From Prado023 sp963714995 (GTDB lineage: Bacteria; Actinomycetota; Actinomycetes; S36-B12; CAIYMF01), in the NCBI GenBank assembly GCA_963714995.1, contig CAVQQP010000019.1, forward strand, positions 310,001 to 374,000: a stretch of 64,000 nt of DNA, in the 5' to 3' direction. Shown piece after piece: positions 16,809 through 25,807 of the stretch (positions within the stretch are counted from its first letter, which is position 1; the number at the start of each line of letters is the position of its first letter). The position numbers and the translations under genes were made by a program. The notes under the pieces are model-generated. The model saw only the letters and a program-made list of their open reading frames with translations. It made no database searches and was not told where the DNA came from.

Positions 16809-17180
16809 CTAGCAGCGCTCGGAGCCGGGGACCAGACCCGTGACCTGACGCGATCCCGCCGGTGGGCTGTACGTGCGCCATTCGGGTTCGAGGACTGCTC
16901 CGAGGGCGAGCGCTGCGCCACGGCTGGCGCTGTTGCTGGCGGCACCCCCGGTGCTGATCCGGGCGACGCCGTCGGCCCGCAGGGCCAGGATCATCGCCGC
17001 GACGATGGCCTGGCCGTTGCCGGTGCCCCTGTGCGCGGCCAGGACCGAGGCGAAGGTGATGTCCCACCAACCAGTTCCCTTGGGGGAGGCCAGGGCCACG
17101 CCGATCAGGTTCCCGTTGCGAGACCCGCCCCATGCCCGCGACCCGCTGGCGAGCATGGCGGCGTAGGCCTCGCTGGTCAC
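16809..17180 (-). CDS. C-terminal half of a GNAT acetyltransferase (possible remnant)
   Basis: 123 residues from GTG 17180. The acetyl-CoA-binding signature SVLAAHRGTGNGQAIVAAMI and the later GGAASNSASRGAALALG...PEWRTYSPP match the C-terminal half of larger (about 300-residue) actinobacterial GNATs. The N-terminal half is absent. The frame stays open upstream for about 18 more codons (PDHPQDPATGHDAV) into the 3' end of the next GNAT gene, where it stops making sense. Either this is a genuinely short GNAT or a 5'-truncated remnant; the second seems likelier. Confidence 0.45.
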   Translation of the reverse strand: MTSEAYAAMLASGSRAWGGSRNGNLIGVALASPKGTGWWDITFASVLAAHRGTGNGQAIVAAMILALRADGVARISTGGAASNSASRGAALALGAVLEPEWRTYSPPAGSRQVTGLVPGSERC

Positions 17181-17214
17181 GGCGTCGTGCCCGGTGGCCG
17201 GGTCCTGCGGGTGG

Positions 17215-17814
17215 TCAGGTCGGTGGGACCACGGTTCCCTGGGGGTGGGGCGCGACCCACCCGCTGGCGTCGCGGGTGATCCGGTAGTGGACGAAGTGGC
17301 GGACGGTGCCCTTGAGCTCCTGGGCCTCGATCGGGTGGTCGGCGGGCTCGTAGCCGACGGCCAGCACGACCGCGGTCGACCTCGGGTTGTCCTGCTCGAC
17401 CTCCAGCACGACCGTGTCGAAGCCGCCGGCTGTCAGCGCCCACTGCGTGGCCAGGCGCAGTGCTCGTCGGGTGTTCCCACGCGACCGCCCCCACGGAGCG
17501 GTCCAGTAGCCGGCACCGATGCGGCGGACCTCGTGGTCGGCCTCCATCAGCCCCATGCATCCGAGCAGTTGACCCGAGGTGGGATCGGTCACGGCGAACT
17601 GGGCGCCGGTGCCGTCCGCCCACTGGCCGGGGGCACTGTCCACGAAACCCACCGCATGCTCACGCAGGTAGGGCACCGGGACCTGCGTGTAGTGCTGGAT
17701 GGCCGGATCCTGGCACGCGACGAAGACCGCATCGACGTCCTCCGGACGCCATTGGCGCAGGAGAACGACACCGTCGGTCAAGGTCGGCTGCTCCGCCGGC
17801 CACGTCCCTCTCAT
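17215..17814 (-). CDS. GNAT acetyltransferase, RimJ/RimL-like
   Basis: 199 residues from ATG 17814. VLLRQWRPEDVDAVFVACQD is the usual N-terminal strand-helix. The region GAGYWTAPWGRSRGNTRRAL carries the acetyl-CoA loop, and LEVEQDNPRSTAVVLAVGYE is the C-terminal motif with the conserved Asn. This pattern is that of RimJ/RimL-like enzymes, which acetylate protein N-termini or small molecules. Divergent from the nitrilase gene, with about 145 bp between starts. Confidence 0.85.
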   Translation of the reverse strand: MRGTWPAEQPTLTDGVVLLRQWRPEDVDAVFVACQDPAIQHYTQVPVPYLREHAVGFVDSAPGQWADGTGAQFAVTDPTSGQLLGCMGLMEADHEVRRIGAGYWTAPWGRSRGNTRRALRLATQWALTAGGFDTVVLEVEQDNPRSTAVVLAVGYEPADHPIEAQELKGTVRHFVHYRITRDASGWVAPHPQGTVVPPT

Positions 17815-17958
17815 GAGCCGTGAGCGTAGCGAGTCCAGCCACCCGACGTGCCCGCACCCGCGCCTGCCCATCGGCTGTGGCGATCCAGCCAGACCTGCGC
17901 TCGAAGGCGGCTCAGTTGATCCGGGAGTGGGTCTCGGGCGGCAGGGTAGGTTTCGGCC

Positions 17959-18921
17959 ATGACGACCTTCGACACGGTGCGGATCGCAGCTGTGCAAGCC
18001 ACGCCGGTCGTCCTCGACGCCGATGCCACGGTCGACAAGGCGATCATGCTGATGGACGAGGCTACCGATCGTGGCGCCAAGCTCGTGGTCTTCCCCGAGT
18101 GCTTCGTCTCGCTCTACCCGAGCGGCGCGTGGGCCGCGACGGCGACCTCCTGGTCCAGTGCGTACGACACGCTGTGGGAGCGGATGTGGGCCTCGAGCGT
18201 CGATGTCAACGGACCGCTCGTCAAGCGCCTGACCAAGGCGTGTGCCGAACGCGACGTCCACATCGCCATCGGTGTCAATGAGCGGGAGGATGGCCGGCCG
18301 GGCTCGTTGTACAACACGCTGCTGGTCATCGGACCCCAAGGGCTCCTGTCGCGCCATCGCAAGCTCATGCCGACCATGCACGAGAGACTCTTCCACGGCG
18401 TCGGCGCGGGCGACGATCTTCAGGTCGTCGACCTGCCCGGTGTTGGCCGGGTGGGCGGGCTCATCTGCTGGGAGAACCGGATGCCCCTGGCGCGCTGGCG
18501 CGTGTACGAGGGCGGCCCGCAGATCTGGCTGGCGCCGACTGCAGATGACAGCGACGGCTGGTTGGCGTCGATGCGCCACATCGCCATTGAGGCCGGCGCG
18601 TTCGTGGTCAGCGTTCCCCAGTTCATCCCCGCAACGGCCTTCCCGTCCGACTTCCCGGTCTCGATCCCCGAGGACGTCGAGGTGTTGGGCCGCGGCGGCG
18701 CGTGCATCGTCTCGCCCCGCGGCGAGGTCATCGCGGGGCCGCTGTATGACGAGGCTGGCATCGTGACTGCTGACTGCGACCTCCGCGAGGCCCTGCATGC
18801 CAAGCGCTACTTCGACGTTGCCGGCCACTACGGCAGATCCGACGTCCTGGCCTCGAGACCCACGAGCGAGATCCCACGGGCCATGTCCCCGCTCCGAGAC
18901 ACGGACGACGCACATCCCTGA
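17959..18921 (+). CDS. Nitrilase-family carbon-nitrogen hydrolase
   Basis: 320 residues from ATG 17959. The full catalytic triad is present: Glu47 in VVFPECFVSLYP, Lys135 in SRHRKLMPT and Cys170 in GGLICWENRMPL. That context (PECFVSLYP, HRKLMPT, CWEN) is of true nitrilases (branch 1, nitrile to carboxylate and ammonia), not amidases or N-carbamoylases. Natural substrates might be aromatic or aliphatic nitriles; the sequence does not decide. No partner gene for nitrile or aldoxime metabolism is adjacent. Confidence 0.9.
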   Translation: MTTFDTVRIAAVQATPVVLDADATVDKAIMLMDEATDRGAKLVVFPECFVSLYPSGAWAATATSWSSAYDTLWERMWASSVDVNGPLVKRLTKACAERDVHIAIGVNEREDGRPGSLYNTLLVIGPQGLLSRHRKLMPTMHERLFHGVGAGDDLQVVDLPGVGRVGGLICWENRMPLARWRVYEGGPQIWLAPTADDSDGWLASMRHIAIEAGAFVVSVPQFIPATAFPSDFPVSIPEDVEVLGRGGACIVSPRGEVIAGPLYDEAGIVTADCDLREALHAKRYFDVAGHYGRSDVLASRPTSEIPRAMSPLRDTDDAHP

Positions 18922-19026
18922 TCACTCAGGTGAGTTGTGGGCGGACGGGTGAAAGTGGTTGATCCGGGCACGCCGGGCGACGATCACTCCCCCACGTCCC
19001 ACGTGTTCGACGAGAGGCCTTGACTC

Positions 19027-19854
19027 ATGTCTGGTTCCACCTCCACCCTCGGCGGCCGGACGGCTGCCACGCTCGCGACCCTCGGGTTGATCGCCTTCGG
19101 ATTGGCGCCCGTCGCGCTCGCAACGCCCCCGCCGTCCGGTGCGACGGCAGAGACGTGCAACGGCCTGCCGGTGACCATCTCGACGTCCGCCAGGAAGGTC
19201 CGCGGGACCAAGGGTGCCGATGTGATCAAGGTGACCGGGCCGGGCCGGCACACCGTGCTGGGCAGGGGCGGGGACGACACGATCTGCGGCTCACAGGGCG
19301 TGGACGTCGTCTTCGGCGGGACCGGGAACGACACGATCTTCGGGATGGAGGGGCGCGACCGCCTGCACGGCGGGTCGGGTGCTGATGACCTGAACGGCGG
19401 CAGCGGCAAGGACCACGAGTACGGCGACAGCGGCGACGACGACATGGTGGGCGGGACCGGAGACGACCGACTCGAGGGCGGGCGCGGCCAGGATGAGATC
19501 GACGGGGACGACGGGGACGACCGGGCGTACGGGCAGTCGGGCGACGACAGCGTGGCGGGTGGGCTGGGAGCCGACCTCGTGCGCGGAGGGTCGGGCGACG
19601 ACGTGGTCGACGGTGAGGACGGCGACGACGACTGCTTCGGCGACCGGGGTGATGACTCCGTGGAGGTCGAGGACCAGGACCCGGACGACGACTCCGACGA
19701 GGACCGCGACGAGGGCCACCACGGGCCCGACAACGAGGACCTCAGCGACCACCACACCGACACGGACAATGACACCGAGGACGACGCCCACGACACGGAC
19801 GACGACGACGACGACGATCACACCAGCACTGACGACTCGGTGCACTCCGCCTAG
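19027..19854 (+). CDS. Secreted RTX-repeat calcium-binding protein with acidic tail
   Basis: 275 residues from ATG 19027. A signal peptide covers about residues 1-32 (AATLATLGLIAFGLAPVALA). From about 60 to 215 there are many GGxGxDxxxG nonapeptides (for example GRGGDDTICG, GGTGNDTIFG, GGSGADDLNGG), the beta-roll calcium-binding repeats. The final roughly 55 residues are nearly all Asp, Glu, His and Thr, ending in a run of seven Asp. There is no enzyme domain. In Gram-positive cells export would be by Sec, not type I secretion. Probable function: extracellular calcium-dependent structural or surface protein. Confidence 0.85.
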   Translation: MSGSTSTLGGRTAATLATLGLIAFGLAPVALATPPPSGATAETCNGLPVTISTSARKVRGTKGADVIKVTGPGRHTVLGRGGDDTICGSQGVDVVFGGTGNDTIFGMEGRDRLHGGSGADDLNGGSGKDHEYGDSGDDDMVGGTGDDRLEGGRGQDEIDGDDGDDRAYGQSGDDSVAGGLGADLVRGGSGDDVVDGEDGDDDCFGDRGDDSVEVEDQDPDDDSDEDRDEGHHGPDNEDLSDHHTDTDNDTEDDAHDTDDDDDDDHTSTDDSVHSA

Positions 19855-19994
19855 GGGACAAGCCCGCACCACCCGCCGTATGTCGCGGCCGCCCCAGCGC
19901 GGCATCTGGCTGGCGTAGGCTGTCAGCGTTCGGGGGTCGCGGGGGTTCTGCTGTCGCTCGTCGATTCCTCGGTTCAGTCGAGGGGGTTCGTCAT

Positions 19995-21577
19995 ATGAGT
20001 GTTCTTCGCTTCGGTGTGCTTGCTGGGGCCGTGGTGGTTGCCGCGGGCGTCGTCCCGACGCTGCCCGCGGGCGCCGCCTCGGTCCAAGCGTCGGTGTCCG
20101 ACGTCAGGTCCAGTGGGGTCCGCTCCGCGCAGCGGGCATTGGTCGTCGAGTTGACCGACACGCATGGCCAGCGCTCCTCGGCAGCCGTTGAGGGCTTGCC
20201 GGGCCACGCGCCGAGGCGAGACCGGGGGGTGCTGCCCACGCCGGGCGGGCCGGCGGATGCCCCGGGAACGGCTGCGGTGTTCAGTGGGCCGATCGTGACC
20301 GGCACGTTCCGGGTCGCGGGTCTGACCTGGGACGCCGACGCGGAACTCGCACCGGGGACCGAGATCCACCTGCGGGTCCGGGAGAACGGGGTGTGGTCGG
20401 ACTGGCTGGCCACCCCCGACGAGCAGGCCGCGGACAGCCGCGGCCGCCACGGCACCGCACCCTTCGTCACCGGGGGTGCCGACGCGGTGCAGGTCCACAT
20501 CTCCGGCAACCCAGCCGACCTACCCAGCGGTCTCGACCTCGATGTCATCCAAGGGGGCGTCGAGCTGAACCCGGCTGGTGGCTCGACGTCGAGTGTGGCG
20601 CCGGCGGTGTTCGTCCAACCCGCGGTGGCACGCCAGGCGGTCGTCGCCTCGGTGGCGACGACCCCACTGCCGCAGCCCGTGATCGTGAACCGGGCCGGGT
20701 GGGGTGCCGACGAGTCGCTGCGCAAGGGTTGGGAAGCCACGGAAGATCAGCTGCGTGCCGCGGTGGTCCACCACACCGCCGGCACCAACTCCTACACCCA
20801 AGCCCAATCGGCCCAGATCGTGCGGGACATCTACTACTACCACGCGGTCACGAACGGGTGGGGTGACATCGGCTACAACTTCCTGGTCGACAAGTACGGG
20901 ACCGTGTTCGAGGGCCGGTACGGGTCGATCGCAGCACCCGACGGGCTGATGCGGGTCGGGGCGCATGCCCAGGGCTACAACACGTACTCGATGGCCATCT
21001 CGGCGATGGGCGACTACTCGAACATCGCTGCCCAGCAGCTGATCCTGGACCGGATGCGCGACGTGATCGCGTGGCGGTTCAGCCGGACGCCGACCCTCGA
21101 CATGGCGACCCAGGCGCTGTTCCCGGCCAACGCCTACCACCCGACCGACCGGTACCTTCCCCGGATCTTCGGGCACCGCGACGTCCTGGCCACGGTCTGC
21201 CCGGGCAACGACATCGAGAGCCGCATCCCGACCCTGATCACCGCGGTGAACACGGCCATGGGCGGCGCGGCCGCTGCCCAACACCGCACCCGTGGCCAAC
21301 GCCGGGGCGGACAAGACGGTGCGGGCGGGATCAACCGTCACGCTGATCGGGAACCGCCACCGACGCCGACGGGGATCCGATGAGCAGCTACCTGTGGGCG
21401 CAGACCCCGACCCCGACCGTGACACTGAAGACGCCGACGACGGTGAAGGCGACGTTCACCGCACCCACACTGCCCAGGGGCACGACCTCCCTCGCACTGA
21501 CGTTCACCTTCACGGTCACCGACACCAAGGGCGCGACCGGGACCGACACCGTCGTCGTGAAGGTGGTCAGGAAGTAG
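19995..21577 (+). CDS. Secreted peptidoglycan-recognition (amidase-2) protein with PKD-like C-terminus; two apparent frameshifts
   Basis: ATG 19995 has GAGGGGG upstream and a signal peptide (about 1-28). After a beta-rich N-terminal half comes a PGRP/amidase-2 domain: NRAGWGADES, AVVHHTAGTNSY, YNFLVDKYGTVFEGRYG, FGHRDVLATVCPG, carrying the zinc ligands His, His and Cys of an N-acetylmuramoyl-L-alanine amidase. The frame then breaks twice, near 21261-21285 and 21350-21354. Reading VANAGADKTVRAGSTVTLIG in the next frame and DGDPMSSYLWAQ...VVKVVRK in the third restores a C-terminal PKD-like domain ending at 21577. Unrepaired, the protein ends at 21383 in a junk tail. Cell-wall turnover is the expected role. 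Confidence 0.75.
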
Positions 21578-21606
21578 ACCAAGCCCGGTGGGCGGGCAGC
21601 GCCTGC

Positions 21607-22908
21607 TCATCGGGGATCGCCTGCTTCGACGATCGGCGCCGTCCGTGGATCGTGTCGGGTCTCGTACATGCGGACCGCGACGACCAGTCCGGATGCGGCG
21701 GTGAGGACTGCGACGGCACTGATCGCGGTGCGGATGCCGTAGACGTCAGCAAGGATGCCGGCGAGCAGCGCGCCGATGGCGAACCCGCCGTCGCGCCAGA
21801 GCCGGTAGGTGCCGACCGCGCGGGCCCGCCACGCCGGGTGGGCGACGTCGCCGATCGAGGCCAGCAGTGTCGGGTACACCATCGCGGTCCCGGCGCCGAG
21901 CAGGACCGCGGCGAACGCCCACCAGGCGAACGAGCCAGCGGCGGCGGTGATCGCCAGGCCAACAGCCTGGACCCACATCCCGCCGGCGATGAACCACTTG
22001 CGGCCCCACCGGTCCGACAGCCCACCGGTCACGAGCTGGCCCAGTCCCCACACCAGGGGGTAGATCGCGGCGAGCAGGCCGATGCGCTCCAGGGAGAGCC
22101 CTGCGGAGACGAACAGGACCGGGAACAGGCCCCAGGCCAGGCCGTCGTTGAGGTTGTTGACCAGGCCGGCCTGGCTGGCTGAGGACAGGGCGGGTTCCTT
22201 GAACGAGGTCTGGGCGAAGACCTGCCCGTTGGTCAGGTGGTCACCCAGGTGGTCGTGGCGGCCGTCGGCCCGGGCGACGTGGCTCGCGGCCTCGAGTCGG
22301 GCGAACTCCCGGGTCTCGCGCACGAACAGTGTCGAGATCCCAAGTCCGAGGGCAGCGAACGCGATCCCCAGGAAGAAGGGGGCGGGGCGCAGCCCGTACG
22401 CGGCGGCCAGGTAGCCGGTGGCCAGCGCGGTCAGGGCCACCGCGACGTACCCGGCGGCCTCGTTGAACCCCATCGCCAGGCCCCGTCGAGCGGGTCCGAC
22501 GAGGTCGATCTTCATGACGACGGTCGTCGACCAGGTCAGGCCCTGGCTGACCCCCAAGAGCAGGTTCGCGGCCACGATCCACGCCCACGACGGCGCCCAG
22601 ATCAGCAGCAGCGGAACCGGCAGCGCCACGATCCACCCGGCGACCAGGACCGGCTTGCGCCCGAACCGATCCGACAGGGTGCCGGCGAAGTAGTTCGTGG
22701 CCGCCTTGGCCACCCCGAACGCGAGGATGTAGGTCAGGGCGACTGTGTAACCCGCGATCCCGAACACGTCGCTGGCCAGCAGCGGCAGGACGGTGCGCTC
22801 CTGGCCCAGCATCCCGCCGACCAGGGCGTTGACCGCGACCAGCAGGGAGAACTGGGCGACGTTCTGGCGCAACCCCAGCTGGATCGGGCGTGCCGGCCGG
22901 TGGCTCAT
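21607..22908 (-). CDS. MFS transporter, last gene of the sulfur operon
   Basis: 433 residues from ATG 22908 (MSHRPARPIQLGL), whose first bases overlap the TGA of the upstream desulfurase fusion (ATGA). Twelve hydrophobic segments are seen, with MFS motif A in both halves: GTLSDRFGRKPVLVAG and GGLSDRWGRKWFIAGG. It sits at the distal end of a gene set (ArsR-rhodanese, DsrE, cysteine desulfurase) for sulfane-sulfur handling, so export or uptake of a sulfur compound is a reasonable guess from context. The sequence itself does not reveal the substrate. Confidence 0.8.
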   Translation of the reverse strand: MSHRPARPIQLGLRQNVAQFSLLVAVNALVGGMLGQERTVLPLLASDVFGIAGYTVALTYILAFGVAKAATNYFAGTLSDRFGRKPVLVAGWIVALPVPLLLIWAPSWAWIVAANLLLGVSQGLTWSTTVVMKIDLVGPARRGLAMGFNEAAGYVAVALTALATGYLAAAYGLRPAPFFLGIAFAALGLGISTLFVRETREFARLEAASHVARADGRHDHLGDHLTNGQVFAQTSFKEPALSSASQAGLVNNLNDGLAWGLFPVLFVSAGLSLERIGLLAAIYPLVWGLGQLVTGGLSDRWGRKWFIAGGMWVQAVGLAITAAAGSFAWWAFAAVLLGAGTAMVYPTLLASIGDVAHPAWRARAVGTYRLWRDGGFAIGALLAGILADVYGIRTAISAVAVLTAASGLVVAVRMYETRHDPRTAPIVEAGDPR

Positions 22909-24632
22909 GCGTCCATGCCGAACGTGCGCCCGGTCGCCGCGGCCCAGTCCGACGGGCCCGCGGTGAGCAGGGGGGCAGGCGACGACGTCGGCCACCTGCA
23001 GGGCAGGAAGCCGGCCGATCCGGGCTCGGCAGGGCCTTGGCGGTTCACGGCGGAGAGCCGGGAGAAGTACGGCGGGTACGTGCCCAGACTGCCCAGCAGG
23101 GTGGTGACGAACAGGTCCTCGTCCTCGATAGCCATCAGCGGGTTCGTCGCCTTCTCCCGCCCGATCGTGCTGGTGCGATCAGCCCCCGGCGGGGCCGAGC
23201 AGAACGACCCCGCACCATGCGTCGGGTACACCGGGGTGCCGTCCGGCAGAGCAGCCAGGCGGCGCAGCGACTGGAACTGCGCCCGCGCCAGCGGCTCGGT
23301 CAGCTCCGGGGACACCAGGTCCGTGCGCGCCGCCGCCCCCACGATCAACGATCCACCGGTGAACACCGCCAACGGTGTCCCGGCGTCCTCGAGGATGTAG
23401 GCGACGTGCTCGTCGGTGTGCCCCGGGGTGCCCCACGCCGCAGGGTCAACCCACCCAGATCCATGGTGTAGGCAGGGGTCCACCGCCACCTGTGCGGCGG
23501 TGGCCAGGGTGAGGGCTGCGGTGACGACCTGCTCGGTGGTGGTGTGCCTGCCCAGGGAGAGCCGGATCGCCCCGGCCGCGACGTCGTCGGGCACGCCCAT
23601 CGCGACGAGGACCGCGGAGGGGTTGACCTCCCCGGTGTGGCAGGCCGAGCCGGTCGAGGCGGCCAGGCCCGGGCAGGCAGCGAGCACATCGAGCCCGCGT
23701 CGTCCGGGGATCGAGATGCTCAGGGTGTTGGGCAGGCCGTGGTCGGGGTCGCCCAGTCGGACCGCGTGCGGGATCCGGGAGCTCAGCAGCTCCCAGAGGT
23801 AGTCCCGCAGGCCACGGATCCGCTCGGGCTCTGTGGCCAGGCCGCCGGCGGCCAGGGCGCACGCGGCCCCGAGCCCCACGATGCTGGCCACGTTCTCCGT
23901 GCCGGGCCGGACCCCGTGCTCCTGCCCGGCGCCGACCAGGACTGGGGAGATCGGGGTGCCGCGCCGGACGTAGAGCGCGCCGACGCCCTTGGGGGCGTAG
24001 CACTTGTGCCCGGCGATGGACAGCAGGTCCACCCCGAGGTCGTCGACGTCGACGGGGATCTTGCCCACGGCCTGGGCGGCATCGGTGTGCACCACGGCGC
24101 CCCGCGTGTGCAGCGCCTCGGCGAGCTCGGCGATCGGCTGCAGCGTGCCGACCTCGTTCTGGGCCAGGATGACCGTGCCCAACCCGACCGGGGTGTCCCC
24201 GACGCCGGCCCCCGGGTCGACCCGGCCACCGCCGTCCACACCCAGGGTGGTGACGTTCCAGCCCGCCTCGGCGAGCAGTCGGACGGGCTGTGCCGTGGCT
24301 GGGTGCTCCACGGCGGAGGTCACGACGTGGCGGCGTTCCGCGGCCATCGTGGCGGCGGTTCCGCGGATGGCCAGGTTGTTGGACTCGGTGCCACCGGAGG
24401 TGAACACGATCTCGTCAGGGTGCGCACCGATCAGCGCAGCCACCTGTTCCCGGGCGGTGTCGACCGCCACCTTCGCGGCCCGACCGAACGGGTGGTCGCT
24501 GGACGGGTTCCCGAAGTGGGTGGTCAGGTACGGCCACATCGCCTCCGCGACCTCCGCGGCGATCGGGGTGGTCGCGTTGTGGTCCAGGTAGATCAGGTCC
24601 CCAATTCCCGCCTCGCCCGCGCGGTCCTGCAT
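22905..24632 (-). CDS. Cysteine desulfurase fused to the C-terminal half of an ETHE1-like metallo-beta-lactamase protein
   Basis: 575 residues from ATG 24632, overlapping the dsrE stop by one base. Residues 1 to about 390 are a full class-V aminotransferase-type cysteine desulfurase: IYLDHNATTP, TSGGTESNN, His110, PLP-lysine Lys210 in SIAGHKCYAPKGVGAL, and the persulfide Cys331 in TGSACHTGEV. From about 400 the sequence switches to a persulfide-dioxygenase-like fold: GTPGHTDEHVAYIL, FTGGSLIVGAAARTDL, VYPTHGAGSFC, TSTIGREKATNP, YFSRLSAVNRQGP. The N-terminal HxHxDH metal motif of that family is absent, so the second part cannot be a working dioxygenase by itself. The final roughly 30 residues look non-native. 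Confidence 0.85.
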   Translation of the reverse strand: MQDRAGEAGIGDLIYLDHNATTPIAAEVAEAMWPYLTTHFGNPSSDHPFGRAAKVAVDTAREQVAALIGAHPDEIVFTSGGTESNNLAIRGTAATMAAERRHVVTSAVEHPATAQPVRLLAEAGWNVTTLGVDGGGRVDPGAGVGDTPVGLGTVILAQNEVGTLQPIAELAEALHTRGAVVHTDAAQAVGKIPVDVDDLGVDLLSIAGHKCYAPKGVGALYVRRGTPISPVLVGAGQEHGVRPGTENVASIVGLGAACALAAGGLATEPERIRGLRDYLWELLSSRIPHAVRLGDPDHGLPNTLSISIPGRRGLDVLAACPGLAASTGSACHTGEVNPSAVLVAMGVPDDVAAGAIRLSLGRHTTTEQVVTAALTLATAAQVAVDPCLHHGSGWVDPAAWGTPGHTDEHVAYILEDAGTPLAVFTGGSLIVGAAARTDLVSPELTEPLARAQFQSLRRLAALPDGTPVYPTHGAGSFCSAPPGADRTSTIGREKATNPLMAIEDEDLFVTTLLGSLGTYPPYFSRLSAVNRQGPAEPGSAGFLPCRWPTSSPAPLLTAGPSDWAAATGRTFGMDA

Positions 24633-24985
24633 CAGAACGTCAGGATCTTGTCCGCGACCAGGGTGACCTGCGTCAGCTCGTCGAGGGTGGAGCGCATCGC
24701 GCCCTCGATCAGGTCCTCCTGGGTCAGGCCCCGGGCGTCCATGCACGTGCCGCAGACCAGGACCTTGCCCCCGCGGCGGATGACGTTGCCCAGCATCTTG
24801 TTGACGTTGTAGTACCCGTTCGGCGTGGTCTGACCGGACTTCGCCGCGCTGGCCGCGTCGCCCATCAGGAACACGGTCAGGTCATGGCCCTCGTCCATGC
24901 GCAGCATGTTGCCGGCCAGGCGCAGGCCGTTGTAGACCAGCTCGGTGCCGTAGGGGGGGTCGTTGAGGATGAACAGGGTTGCCAT
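24632..24985 (-). CDS. DsrE-family sulfur-carrier protein
   Basis: 117 residues from ATG 24985. The DsrE/DsrF fold is suggested by MATLFILNDPPYGTELVYNG, VFLMGDAASAAKSG and the Cys-containing segment GGKVLVCGTCMDARGL. Related proteins pass sulfane sulfur between rhodaneses and other enzymes through a conserved cysteine. It is the second gene of the minus-strand operon, 66 bp after the ArsR-rhodanese gene and overlapping the cysteine desulfurase start (ATGA). A role as intermediate sulfur acceptor fits the context. Confidence 0.85.
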   Translation of the reverse strand: MATLFILNDPPYGTELVYNGLRLAGNMLRMDEGHDLTVFLMGDAASAAKSGQTTPNGYYNVNKMLGNVIRRGGKVLVCGTCMDARGLTQEDLIEGAMRSTLDELTQVTLVADKILTF

Positions 24986-25051
24986 GCGTCGTACCTCTCG
25001 TTTCTCGGATGTGCGGATGGTGCTCGGTGCCCCGGCACTGTGGCCGGGAGG

Positions 25052-25711
25052 TCAGGAGGCGATCGGTCGCCCGGTGTCGCGCCACTGCGGGAAGCCGCCG
25101 GCCAGCCGGACCGCAGGATGGCCGGCTTCCCTCAGGCGGGCCACCGCGGTGGCGGCCATCACGCAGTAGGGGCCACGGCAGTAGGCCACGACGGTCGCAT
25201 CGGCCGGCAGGGTCGCCATCCGGTCGGCCAGGTCGGCCACCGGGATGTTGATCGCACCCTCGACGTGGCCGGCGGCGAACTCGCTGGCCGGGCGGACGTC
25301 GACCAGGACGGCCCCACCTTCCCGGCTGAGCTGGTCGAACTGCTCGAAGGTGACCGGGCTGACCCCGTCGGCCTCACCGAAGAACGCCTCGGTGAGCGCC
25401 GACACGTCCGCGATCCGGTCCCGGGCAACACCGACCAACGACTGGTAGGCAGCCTCCACTCCCGGATCGGCGAGGCGGTAGATCCTGGACGTGCCCTCGA
25501 CCCGACGCACGACCAATCCGGCCGCTGCCAGGATCTGCAGGTGCCGCGAGGTGTTCGCCACCGTGGAGTTGATCTGCCCAGCCAGCGACTCCACCGACCG
25601 CTCCCCCTGGGCCAGCACGTCGACGATCTCCACCCGCTTGGCATGACCGAACGCAGCGCCGATCCTCGCGAAGTGCCCGAACACCTCGTCCTTGTACTGC
25701 CGACCATCCAT
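25052..25711 (-). CDS. ArsR-type regulator fused to a rhodanese domain
   Basis: 219 residues from ATG 25711 (GTG 25714 is possible; AAGGGG lies upstream). Residues about 10-95 form an ArsR winged helix (VFGHFARIGAAFGHAKRVEI, STVANTSRHLQILAAAGLVV). Residues about 115-215 are a rhodanese with FDQLSREGGAVLVDVRP, GHVEGAINIP and the active loop AYCRGPYC (Cys178). Such fusions are typical first genes of persulfide- or sulfite-responsive operons, where the regulator may sense or carry sulfane sulfur. It heads an operon with DsrE, a cysteine desulfurase fusion and an MFS transporter. Confidence 0.88.
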   Translation of the reverse strand: MDGRQYKDEVFGHFARIGAAFGHAKRVEIVDVLAQGERSVESLAGQINSTVANTSRHLQILAAAGLVVRRVEGTSRIYRLADPGVEAAYQSLVGVARDRIADVSALTEAFFGEADGVSPVTFEQFDQLSREGGAVLVDVRPASEFAAGHVEGAINIPVADLADRMATLPADATVVAYCRGPYCVMAATAVARLREAGHPAVRLAGGFPQWRDTGRPIAS

Positions 25712-25720
25712 CACGACCCC

Positions 25721-25740
25721 TTGATCAAGTAATCCGTTGA
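25721..25740. promoter_or_regulatory. Candidate ArsR operator in front of the sulfur operon
   Basis: TTGATCAA (25721-25728) is a perfect palindrome, and TCAA-N8-TTGA (25725-25740) gives a second short dyad. Both lie within 30 bp of the ArsR-rhodanese start. ArsR proteins bind such A/T-rich imperfect dyads at their promoters. Assignment is by position only. Confidence 0.35.
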
Positions 25741-25807
25741 ATAGTAGCAGGGTCGCCGATAGAGCTATGACCTCGCGGGCCCTGAGGACCCGATGCGGGT
25801 GTAGGCG

